NCBI RefSeq assembly: GCF_004000845.1
Contig: NZ_BIMA01000024.1
Coordinates: 1-64,000 of the forward strand
Direction of reading: 5' to 3'
Source of the DNA: Paenibacillus koleovorans NBRC 103111
Lineage (GTDB): Bacteria; Bacillota; Bacilli; Paenibacillales; NBRC-103111
Length of the DNA: 64,000 nucleotides
Both the position numbers and the translations under genes were made by a program. Under the pieces are notes generated by a model that did not search any database, had not been told where the DNA came from, and was given only the letters and a program-made list of their open reading frames with translations. Positions 7,878 to 14,991 of the stretch are shown here, one piece after another. Numbering within the stretch: the stretch's first letter is position 1; each line of letters begins with the position of its first letter.

Positions 7878-9068
7878 ATGCATAAGGATATAACGGTGAG
7901 AAGGCTGGTCGAAATATGGCTCGTCGCCACCAAGCTCGGGCTCACCTCGTTCGGTGGACCGATCGCCCACTTGGGTTACTTCCATGAGGAGTACGTTCGC
8001 AAGCGCAAATGGCTGGATGAGCAGTCCTACGCGGAGCTAGTGACGCTCTGCCAATTCTTGCCCGGCGCGGCGAGCAGCAAGGTCGGCATCGGCGTCGGCG
8101 TCTTCCGCGGCGGTCTGCTCGGCGGACTGGCCGCCTGGCTCGGCTTCACGGCGCCGTCGGTGGCGGTGCTCGTCCTCGCCGCACTACTCATCCGCGGCGC
8201 GGATGTCGGCGGCGCCGGCTGGGTGCACGGCCTCCACCTTGCCGCCGTCGCCATCGTCGCCCATGCCGTGTGGGGCATGGGCCGCAAGCTGGCTCCGGAC
8301 GCCCAGCGGGTGACGATCGCGCTGCTGACTGCCGTCCTGCTGCTGCTCGTCGAGTCCGCTTGGACCCAAGTCGCCCTGCTAGCAGCGGCAGGGGTGATCG
8401 GCTACGCCTTGTACAGGCGGAAGGCGATCGCGGACTCGCCCGAGCTGCCGATGCCGATCGGCCGGCTGTTCGCCACGGTGTGCCTCGTGCTATTCTTCGC
8501 GCTGCTCGTGGGGCTGCCGCTGCTCAGCCGCGTGGCGCCCGGCGAGTGGCTGGCCGTGTTCGACGCGTTCTACCGCACGGGCTCGCTCGTCTTCGGCGGC
8601 GGGCATGTCGTGCTGCCGCTGCTCGAGCGGGAAGTCGTGCCGAACGGCTGGGTCGACAGCGGCAGCTTCCTCGCCGGCTACGGCCTCACGCAGGCGATGC
8701 CGGGGCCGCTGTTTACGTTCGCCGCCTACTTAGGCGCGGTGACGGGCGGCATTCCGTACGCGCTGCTAGCGACGGCGGCCGTTTTCCTGCCGTCCATCTT
8801 GCTGCTCTATGGCGTACTTCCGTTCTGGGGCGTGCTCCGCCGCAGCCCCAAGGTGCAAGGCGCGCTCGCCGGCATGAATGCGGCCGTGGTCGGCCTGCTG
8901 CTCGCGGCGCTGTACGACCCCCTCTGGACGTCGGGCGTACGGAGCCCGACCGATCTGGCTCTCGCGCTCGTGCTATTCCTGATGGTCGCCTTCTGGCGGC
9001 TCCCTCCATGGCTCGCCGTGGTCGCCGGAGCGGCCGGGGGCATGCTGCTGCAGGCAGTTGCGCTGTAA
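7878..9068 (+). CDS. chrA: Chromate transporter, long-chain ChrA
   Basis: A 396-residue CHR-family membrane protein with two homologous halves. The N-terminal half carries TSFGGPIAHLGYFHEEYVRKRKW and CQFLPGAASSKVGI. The C-terminal half repeats the pattern with FGGGHVVLPLLEREVV and YGLTQAMPGPLFTFAAYLG. About ten hydrophobic segments are visible. Characterised family members export chromate, although many homologues have unknown physiological substrates. GAAGGAG lies nine to twelve bases before the ATG. The gene is monocistronic and ends at a strong bidirectional terminator. Confidence 0.93.
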   Translation: MHKDITVRRLVEIWLVATKLGLTSFGGPIAHLGYFHEEYVRKRKWLDEQSYAELVTLCQFLPGAASSKVGIGVGVFRGGLLGGLAAWLGFTAPSVAVLVLAALLIRGADVGGAGWVHGLHLAAVAIVAHAVWGMGRKLAPDAQRVTIALLTAVLLLLVESAWTQVALLAAAGVIGYALYRRKAIADSPELPMPIGRLFATVCLVLFFALLVGLPLLSRVAPGEWLAVFDAFYRTGSLVFGGGHVVLPLLEREVVPNGWVDSGSFLAGYGLTQAMPGPLFTFAAYLGAVTGGIPYALLATAAVFLPSILLLYGVLPFWGVLRRSPKVQGALAGMNAAVVGLLLAALYDPLWTSGVRSPTDLALALVLFLMVAFWRLPPWLAVVAGAAGGMLLQAVAL

Positions 9069-9074
9069 AGCGAA

Positions 9075-9106
9075 CTGAAAAAACCGCCAATCGGCGGTTT
9101 TTTCAG
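9075..9106. terminator. Bidirectional terminator after chrA
   Basis: CTGAAAAAACCGCC (9075-9088) is mirrored by GGCGGTTTTTTCAG (9093-9106), a near-perfect palindrome with T runs on both strands. Confidence 0.9.
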
Positions 9107-9192
9107 TAGAATGGAGGCAGTCAGCCATCAGCAAATTCAAATAAACGCTACGGCATATACGGCATATCGCTACTTTCTTCAGTTCCAACTCC

Positions 9193-9312
9193 ACTCAGCA
9201 TAACTCAGCATAACTCAGCATAACTCAGCATAACTCAGCATAACTCAGCATAACTCAGCATAACTCAACCCAACTCAACCCAACTCAACCCAACTCAACC
9301 CGACTCAACCCG
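9193..9312. repeat. Twelve 10-bp tandem repeats in two blocks
   Basis: Seven copies of ACTCAGCATA (9193-9262) are followed directly by five copies of ACTCAACCC(A/G) (9263-9312). The first five bases, ACTCA, are the same in all units; the second half switches at 9263. The array lies in the 215-bp gap between two convergent genes and stops ten bases before the acyltransferase stop codon. Confidence 0.95.
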
Positions 9313-9321
9313 AAATCCCCG

Positions 9322-10380
9322 TCACTTCCCGAACAAAATCCAGCTCCCCGGCACCCGCTTCAGAATCGCGACGATCAGCCACGGAATCGTGAAGATGACC
9401 AGCAAGCCACCCACGACAACCCCGTGATACTGGAAGCTCATCGGCGAGGCGACCACATACGACATCCACACGTACAGCAGGGCCGGATGAATAAAGTAAA
9501 TGCCGAACGAATTCGCGCCCATCGACGACAGCATGCCGGACAATCGAGGCGACGTCTCCAGCAGATGCCGGCCGATCCAGATGAAGCTCGCGGCCACGCC
9601 GACAGCGTACAAGTTGAACAACAGCTCGAACAGATGCTGACTGTACACGATGCCGTGCCTGCCGAGGATGCTCAGTCCGGTGAAGATGGACCCTAAAGCT
9701 ACAGTCGCCGCGGTCACCCACCAGACATTGCGGTTCAGCCACATGATGAAGCCGCTATAGTACATGCCGATCGAACCGCCGATGCAGAACAGCCCGATGT
9801 ATGTCGGGAACAGCGTCACGCGGTGATCAATCGGATGGACATATGTGTGGAACAGATAGGCGCCTACCTGAATCAACACCCCGAACACCCACAAATAGCG
9901 GCGGAACAAGCCCCAATATTTTGCAATTGTCACGAGCAGTGGAAAGACCAAGTAGAACTGCATAATGATAATCATAAAATATAAATGGTAGCTCGTGTCT
10001 CCCCAGCGAATGTCACTCAGAAATTTCATCCAGTCAAGCTCGACGCCCCAGTCCGGGGTAATCGCAGGGTAGAACAAGTAGTAGAAGAACGACCAGATCA
10101 AGTAGGGGATCAAAATATACTGCAGCCGTTTCCGGTAAAACGTTAGGATGCTGCTGAGCTTCCAGTTGTCCATGTAGCTGTAGAACAGCACGACGCCGCT
10201 AAGCAGGATGAAAAGGAAGACAGCGAAATAGCTCAGCTTGTTGACGACGTCATAAAGCACCTGAGCTCGGCTGGTGAAAGGAATGTCCACGGTGGCGGAT
10301 GCAGTGGCGTGGATGAGCAGGACAGCGGCGATCGCGACGGCGCGAACGAGGTCCAGCTCGAACAGCTTCGGTTTTCTCAC
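9322..10380 (-). CDS. Acyltransferase family 3 membrane protein
   Basis: A 352-residue integral membrane protein of the OafA/YrhL acyltransferase-3 family. The N-terminus has the family signature ELDLVRAVAIAAVLLIHATA, with the conserved His in the first helix. About ten hydrophobic segments follow, including FAVFLFILLSGVVLFYSY, YLFFM-like helices and FGIYFIHPALLYVWMSYV near the end. Such enzymes O-acylate polysaccharides, peptidoglycan or lipids; the substrate here is unknown. There is no C-terminal SGNH domain. No neighbouring polysaccharide genes point to a specific pathway. It converges on chrA. Confidence 0.88.
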   Translation of the reverse strand: MRKPKLFELDLVRAVAIAAVLLIHATASATVDIPFTSRAQVLYDVVNKLSYFAVFLFILLSGVVLFYSYMDNWKLSSILTFYRKRLQYILIPYLIWSFFYYLFYPAITPDWGVELDWMKFLSDIRWGDTSYHLYFMIIIMQFYLVFPLLVTIAKYWGLFRRYLWVFGVLIQVGAYLFHTYVHPIDHRVTLFPTYIGLFCIGGSIGMYYSGFIMWLNRNVWWVTAATVALGSIFTGLSILGRHGIVYSQHLFELLFNLYAVGVAASFIWIGRHLLETSPRLSGMLSSMGANSFGIYFIHPALLYVWMSYVVASPMSFQYHGVVVGGLLVIFTIPWLIVAILKRVPGSWILFGK

Positions 10381-10525
10381 TTTGAATGTCTACCCTTCGT
10401 TTGGTATGTAAGGACTGTCAATAGTATACTTGAAAAAAATGCAGATGACCACGTGGCAGCAACAGGTTGAGGGGCTGCAACGGAAACAATTCGCGCGTTT
10501 CAAACAAAGGAGGCTAATCGCGAGT

Positions 10526-11290
10526 ATGTCCAGAATGCTGGAATTGAAAACCGCCGCGCAAATCGAGGCGATGCGTAGCGCCGGCGGCGTGCTGGCCGCC
10601 TGCCACCGCGAGCTGCGCAGCCGCATCAAGCCGGGCGTGACGACGGCCGAGCTCGACCGGTTCGCCGAGCAGTTTATGCTGGACCACGGCACGAAGCCGG
10701 AGCAAAAGGGCTATCACGGCTACCCGTTCGCGACCTGCGCGTCCGTCAACGATGTGATCTGCCACGGCTTCCCGGACGACCGGCCGCTCGAGGACGGCGA
10801 TATCGTCACGATCGACATGGTCGTGAACAAGGACGGCTGGCTGGCGGATTCGGCTTGGTCGTATCAGGTCGGCAGCGGGGTATCCGAGCAAGCGAAAAAG
10901 CTGCTGGAGGTGACGAAGGCGGCGTTGTATTTGGGGATCCGGCAAGCGGTTGTGGGCAATCGGCTGGGCGATATCGGCCACATCATCCAGTCGTTCGCGG
11001 AGGCGCATGGCTACGGGGTCGTCCGCAACTTCACGGGCCACGGCATCGGGCAATACATGCATGAGGAGCCGACGGTGCTGCATTTCGGCAAACCGGGCAA
11101 AGGGATGCGGCTGAAGCCGGGCATGGTGCTGACTATCGAGCCGATGCTGACGACCGGCACCTACGAGACGTTCATCGATGCCGACGGCTGGACCGCGCGG
11201 ACGATGGACGGTAGCCTGTGCGCCCAGTACGAGCATACGATCGCGATTACGGAGGACGGTCCGGTCATTCTGACCGATCAAGGCGACTGA
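10526..11290 (+). CDS. map: Methionine aminopeptidase, type I
   Basis: Removes N-terminal Met from nascent proteins. All five metal ligands of the family are visible: two Asp in VTIDMVVNKDGWLADSAW, His in GHGIGQYMHEEP, Glu in VLTIEPML and Glu in AQYEHTIAIT. The 254-residue size is normal for a type Ia enzyme. AAAGGAGG lies 12 bases before the ATG at 10526; an upstream in-frame ATG at 10430 has no RBS. It is not in the ribosomal-protein operon context where the primary map usually sits, so it may be a second copy, like B. subtilis yflG/mapB. Confidence 0.93.
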   Translation: MSRMLELKTAAQIEAMRSAGGVLAACHRELRSRIKPGVTTAELDRFAEQFMLDHGTKPEQKGYHGYPFATCASVNDVICHGFPDDRPLEDGDIVTIDMVVNKDGWLADSAWSYQVGSGVSEQAKKLLEVTKAALYLGIRQAVVGNRLGDIGHIIQSFAEAHGYGVVRNFTGHGIGQYMHEEPTVLHFGKPGKGMRLKPGMVLTIEPMLTTGTYETFIDADGWTARTMDGSLCAQYEHTIAITEDGPVILTDQGD

Positions 11291-11327
11291 GCGAAGAACG
11301 CCCTGAAGCTAAATACAATAAAGAAAA

Positions 11328-11348
11328 ACCGTCCTGGCGGACGGTCCT
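11328..11348 (-). terminator. Hairpin with minus-strand T run after map
   Basis: ACCGTCC (11330-11336) pairs with GGACGGT (11341-11347). The T run lies on the minus strand only, so it would stop transcription arriving from the right rather than from map. Confidence 0.5.
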
Positions 11349-11350
11349 CT

Positions 11351-12062
11351 GGCATAAGTGTTCAGTTGGTGCGTGGGGAGGGCAGGAAGCAATGTTGTCA
11401 GGTTAAGGACAATAAGCACACTCGCTCTGCTTTTAGTGGATGGAGCTATTTGAAGGGAAAGGGGGCGGGTGTTTCGTCAGGCCGAGCTCGGAGCGGACAC
11501 AGAAGCCCTTATTTCATCCTAAAGTAGCTTGAGGGTTGGATTGGCGGACACAGATGCGCTTATTTGCCCTTTCGCCCCCTCAAAACCTCACTTTTGGCCC
11601 CAATAACGCATCGTATGTCCGCTTACCCCGTAAAATAGCCATTTTGTTCACAAATAAGGGCCGTATGGTCCGCATACTCGCCGCTGTTGGAGTCCCTAAC
11701 CTGACAGCATTGGGGCAGGAAGAGGGGTTCCGAGGTTTAGTCGTTGTTGGGCCACGCTGTGGGAGACGGACGCTTCGCTTCTCCACTCCCTCTTCCCGCC
11801 CTCTTCGCTTCTGCTTTCGTTCTTGGCGTTCCGTTTTTTCTGAAAACCGTCGTTTTCCAGAGGGAGTGTGCGGAAACAGCTCCGCAAATGGGAAAATTCG
11901 GACTTGAGACCGATTCCCCCTCCGCTTCTGACACACAGTCCGAAAAAGTCGGACTAGAGCGTATACTGCCTTTTCATGCGCTCTATAAGAAACCCGGATC
12001 GGAACAATCACCGGTCCATTTTTTGGCGGTTGTGTTTAGTTGGCGCGTAGGACGGAGGGCAC
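11351..12062. repeat. Pair of degenerate direct repeats bracketing a gene-free segment
   Basis: The segment around TGTTCAGTTGGTGCGTGG (11359-11376) resembles TGTTTAGTTGGCGCGTAG near 12032-12049. Both are followed within about 15 bases by GGAGGGCA or close to it. The two copies lie on the same strand about 670 bases apart and bracket the MITE-like element and an otherwise gene-free stretch. Between 11723 and 12020 I see no convincing gene; the open frames there lack RBSs and family signatures. Confidence 0.4.
11390..11712. mobile_element. MITE-like element, 323 bp, with 21-bp TIRs and 10-bp flanking direct repeats
   Basis: The left end CAATGTTGTCAGGTTAAGG.. (11390-11410) and right end GTCCCTAACCTGACAGCATTG (11692-11712, minus sense) match at 19 of 21 positions. 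The identical 10-mer GGGCAGGAAG flanks both ends (11380-11389 and 11713-11722), as expected for a target-site duplication. No transposase is encoded. Inside are four copies of a ~22-bp unit GCGGACAC..GCNCTTATTT: two direct (11493-11514, 11544-11565) and two inverted (11602-11622, 11652-11673), so most of the element can fold on itself. A 10-bp duplication is compatible with IS4-like transposases, but the mobilising family is not established. Confidence 0.75.
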
Positions 12063-12076
12063 CTTTCTGATATGTT

Positions 12077-12108
12077 GAAAAAGGAGACCTCTCTCGAGGC
12101 CTCCTTTC
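12077..12108 (-). terminator. Minus-strand terminator downstream of a candidate RNA
   Basis: On the minus strand GGAGGCCTCGAGAGAGGTCTCC is followed by TTTTT (12077-12081). It is the only strong terminator in the region and points away from the ABC transporter operon. Confidence 0.75.
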
Positions 12109-12200
12109 CGTCCCAGCGGGTGGTTGGCCGAAGCCAGAACCCTGCTACAGGACAACCACCCTATTCGTCTGTGCCAAATTGCATCACACTCCTTTCTGAC
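12077..12200 (-). ncRNA. Candidate structured small RNA or leader
   Basis: On the minus strand a seven-base closing stem, GGGTGGT (12155-12161) with ACCACCC (12118-12124), encloses two local hairpins: CCTG-TAG-CAGG, and TGGC-TTCG-GCCA with a stable UUCG loop. This gives a three-way junction. A terminator follows about ten bases later. Just before the junction, AAAGGAG precedes an eight-codon frame ATG..TAG (12161-12184, encoding MQFGTDE), whose stop overlaps the closing stem. No gene follows downstream on this strand before the map 3' end. No clear promoter was found (TATAGT at 12212-12217 lacks a -35). I do not recognise it as a known RNA class. Confidence 0.35.
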
Positions 12201-12278
12201 GAGATTAACCTTACTATAACCGATGGCGAGTCCGGCGGGTAGGGAGCGTTTGGTTAGAAGAAAGCATTCCGCCATTCG

Positions 12279-12287
12279 TGCTATAAT
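12279..12287 (+). promoter_or_regulatory. Extended -10 promoter of the ABC exporter operon
   Basis: TGCTATAAT is a sigma-A extended -10 element located 43 bases before the start codon at 12331. No good -35 is visible. Confidence 0.5.
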
Positions 12288-12330
12288 GGAAGGCGTACCC
12301 ATGGACAGCGGTACGGACAGGAGGCGTAGG

Positions 12331-13323
12331 ATGGCGAAGGCAGATCCGATGGAAGCGGTCAAACAAACAGACGGGCCGGTCATTCAAGTGCAAGGGCTCG
12401 TGAAACGATATGGAGAGTTCACTGCAGTAGGCGGTGTGAGCTTCGAGGTGCGCCGGGGCGAAGTGTTCGGTCTGCTCGGGCCCAACGGCGCCGGCAAGAC
12501 GACGACGATGGAAATGATGGAAGGGCTTCGCAAGCCTGACGGGGGCGTCGCTCGGATCGCAGGCTACGATACGCAAACGGAATTGCAGCATGTGAAGCGG
12601 GTCATCGGCGTGCAGCTGCAGTCCACGTCCTTATTCGATTTGCTCAAGGTAAAGGAGATCGTGCGGATGTATGCCAGCTTTTACCCATATTCCGTGCCGA
12701 TCAATCCGCTCCTCAAGGATATGATTCTGGAAGAGAAAAAGGACGACCGCGTGCGGAACTTGTCCGGCGGGCAGAAGCAACGGCTCGCCATCGCGCTTGC
12801 GCTTGTGAACGACCCGGAGGTCGTGTTCCTGGACGAGCCTACGACGGGTCTCGATCCCCAGGCGCGGCGCACGCTCTGGGACATCGTGCTGAGCTTGAAG
12901 GCGCGGGGCAAGACGGTTGTGCTCAGCACGCATTACATGGACGAAGCGCATGTGCTGTGCGACCGCATCTGCCTGATGGACCGCGGCCAGGTCATCGCCC
13001 TCGACACGCCGGAGCGGCTCGTCCGCAGCCTGCAGTCGGAGAGCGCCGTCGAGTTCCGCCTGCCGGACCTGGAGACCGAGTCGACGGCTCCCGAGCAGCG
13101 CGAGGCGGTGCTCGAAGTGCTGCGCGGTCTGGCCGGCGTGAAGGAAGTGGAGCAGCGCGTGGAGGTTTACGTCATGTACACGGACTCGCTGCAGCAGACG
13201 CTCACCGATTGGGTCCGCCGCGCGGAGGAGCGCGGGTATAGCTTCACCGACTTGCACACCCGCACCGCTACGCTCGAAGACGTCTTCATCCACATGACGG
13301 GAAGGAGTCTGAGGGAAGCATGA
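12331..13323 (+). CDS. ABC-2 type exporter, ATP-binding protein
   Basis: A 330-residue DrrA-like nucleotide-binding subunit. Walker A is GPNGAGKTTT, the signature motif is LSGGQKQRLAIALAL and Walker B is VVFLDEPTTGLDP, with the switch His in STHYMDEAH. The ~90-residue C-terminal extension ends with TATLEDVFIHMTGRSL, typical of drug and antibiotic exporters of this type. The ATG at 12331 follows CAGGAGGCGTAGG; upstream in-frame codons lack RBSs. Its stop overlaps the permease start as ATGA, so translation is coupled. The substrate is unknown. Confidence 0.93.
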   Translation: MAKADPMEAVKQTDGPVIQVQGLVKRYGEFTAVGGVSFEVRRGEVFGLLGPNGAGKTTTMEMMEGLRKPDGGVARIAGYDTQTELQHVKRVIGVQLQSTSLFDLLKVKEIVRMYASFYPYSVPINPLLKDMILEEKKDDRVRNLSGGQKQRLAIALALVNDPEVVFLDEPTTGLDPQARRTLWDIVLSLKARGKTVVLSTHYMDEAHVLCDRICLMDRGQVIALDTPERLVRSLQSESAVEFRLPDLETESTAPEQREAVLEVLRGLAGVKEVEQRVEVYVMYTDSLQQTLTDWVRRAEERGYSFTDLHTRTATLEDVFIHMTGRSLREA

Positions 13324-14444
13324 AAGCTTATATCCAACTAACGCTGGCTCAGCTCCGTCTGTTCGGGCGCAATCGGCAGGTGCTGTTCTGGACGCTGCTG
13401 TTCCCGGTGTTCTTCATGGTCATGCTCGGCTCCTTCATGGGTAAGAACGGAGGCGTCTCGCTGAGCGGCATCGTCATCGACGAGGACCGGACGACGGCAT
13501 CGGCGGAGCTTATGCATACGTTGATGTCGCAAGATCATCTGATCGACTTCGAGTCCGCCGATAACCGGACGGATGCCCTGAAAGCGCTCAAGGAAGGCGA
13601 TGTGCAGATTGTTGCGATTATCCGGCACGGGTATGACGCCAGTCTCCAGCAGCACATCGGGCCAGGCAAGGGCAGCGCCTCGTCGGAAGCGGCGGCGATG
13701 GTCGAAGCGCATTATGACGAGACGAATATGACGATGTCGCAGCTCGCCCTTACGCTGCTCTCCGAGGAGGTCGACGCCGTCAGCAAGAAGCTCGCGAACT
13801 ACAAGCCGGTCGTCGCCGTCGAGGCGTTCGCGGTGGAGTCGCTGCACCTGGAATACATTGATTTCCTCGTGCCGGGCATTCTCGCGATGATGATCATGTC
13901 CAACAACCTGAACGGAGTCGCAGGCCAGATTGCTTCCTGGCGGGAACGCGGCATTCTGCGGCGCATGCAGAGCACGACGCTTCGCTCCGGCACGTTCATC
14001 GCCGCCCAGATTACGGCGCGGCTCGTCATGAACAGCCTGCAGGCGCTCATCGTGCTGGTCATCGGCTCTCTCTTTTTCGGAACGCAAGTAAATGGCTCCT
14101 GGCTCCTCTTATTCCTGTTCGTCGTGCTTGGCACGCTTACGTTCATGTCGATCGGCTTCATCATCGCCGGTCTCGCCAAGACGCCGGAGAGCGCGGGACC
14201 GATCGCCGGGTTCATTTCCTTCCCGATGCTGTTCGTCGGCGGCGTATTTTTCCCGATCAAGAACATGCCGGAAATCGTACAAGTCATCGTCAAGCTGCTC
14301 CCGATCGCCCATTTGTCGACGGCGCTTCGCCAGGTGATGAATGTAGGGGCCGGCATCGGCGATTTGTGGAACGAGGCGCTGCTGCTCAGCGTCTGGATGG
14401 TAGCGGCCTTCTTGATTTCGACATTTACGTTCAAGTGGGAGTAG
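13320..14444 (+). CDS. ABC-2 type exporter, permease
   Basis: A 374-residue membrane partner of the preceding ATPase. One helix near residues 21-38 (LFWTLLFPVFFMVMLGSF) is followed by a ~150-residue extracytoplasmic domain and then five helices from about residue 180. The signature ABC-2 segment is present: DFLVPGILAMMIMSNNLNGVAGQIASWRERGILRRM, where the enzyme-contacting loop precedes GTFIAAQ. Starts at the ATGA overlap with the ATPase gene. There is no adjacent biosynthetic cluster to suggest a substrate. Confidence 0.92.
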   Translation: MKAYIQLTLAQLRLFGRNRQVLFWTLLFPVFFMVMLGSFMGKNGGVSLSGIVIDEDRTTASAELMHTLMSQDHLIDFESADNRTDALKALKEGDVQIVAIIRHGYDASLQQHIGPGKGSASSEAAAMVEAHYDETNMTMSQLALTLLSEEVDAVSKKLANYKPVVAVEAFAVESLHLEYIDFLVPGILAMMIMSNNLNGVAGQIASWRERGILRRMQSTTLRSGTFIAAQITARLVMNSLQALIVLVIGSLFFGTQVNGSWLLLFLFVVLGTLTFMSIGFIIAGLAKTPESAGPIAGFISFPMLFVGGVFFPIKNMPEIVQVIVKLLPIAHLSTALRQVMNVGAGIGDLWNEALLLSVWMVAAFLISTFTFKWE

Positions 14445-14587
14445 CTTCCGCCGATAGTTGGCAATAATAAACAAGGAGGCCGTTAACGCATTTGTCATGA
14501 AATGTTAATGTCCCGCTAATCTTCCGCTAATGCTGCGTTCATGTTCGCCTAGTACAATGAGAAGCAGAACGGGAAGGAGTGGAACGG

Positions 14588-14839
14588 ATGATTTTGTACC
14601 AGTTGACCAAATGGATGGAAGAGCGCAAGCGGCTCAAAACGATGATAGCGGAAACCGAGGGAGACGCCAGGCTGCTGCTGCACCGCAAGGAGCTTGTCGA
14701 GCGTCATATGCTGCTGCAGGCCGAGAAATGGCTGGAGCCCGAGCGGGTAGAGCTGGAGTCGGTGCCGATGGCGTATCTGGATCCGGCGCTGGACCCGTCC
14801 GTGACCGCATCCGAGGAATTGGCCGCCGCCTTGCAATGA
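14588..14839 (+). CDS. Small charged hypothetical protein
   Basis: An 83-residue protein with no recognised domain. The first ~55 residues are helical and highly charged (WMEERKRLKTMIAETEGDARLLLHRKELVERHM), suggesting a coiled coil. The tail is acidic and Pro/Leu-rich. GGGAAGGAG lies eight bases before the ATG at 14588, which supports translation. It stands alone between the exporter operon and a terminator. Confidence 0.6.
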   Translation: MILYQLTKWMEERKRLKTMIAETEGDARLLLHRKELVERHMLLQAEKWLEPERVELESVPMAYLDPALDPSVTASEELAAALQ

Positions 14840-14865
14840 TCGAAGCACCGGGGCATAGCACCCGT

Positions 14866-14926
14866 CAGCCAGTCCAATCCTTGTCCATGACATTGTCTGT
14901 GACAAGGCTGGGGCTGGTTTCTTTTG
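14866..14926 (+). terminator. Rho-independent terminator
   Basis: AGCCAGTCCAATCCTTGTC pairs imperfectly with GACAAGGCTGGGGCTGG and is followed by TTTCTTTTG. It separates the small hypothetical gene from the radical-SAM gene. Confidence 0.7.
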
Positions 14927-14991
14927 TATTGCGGCGGGTTTCCATGTAGAATGAGAATGGCACGGCAAATCCCCGAAGAAGGTTGAGTCAC

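Noticed and set aside
11536-12011. Overlapping open frames of 62-143 codons in the map to ABC-transporter gap
   Set aside because: No RBS, no recognised domains, frames on both strands cross the MITE-like element and GC-rich low-complexity DNA. Treated as non-coding.
12118-12161. T-box leader upstream of the ABC exporter because of GGGTGGT
   Set aside because: The T-box core with its specifier loop is absent, the motif and terminator are on the opposite strand, and the exporter is not an amino-acid gene.
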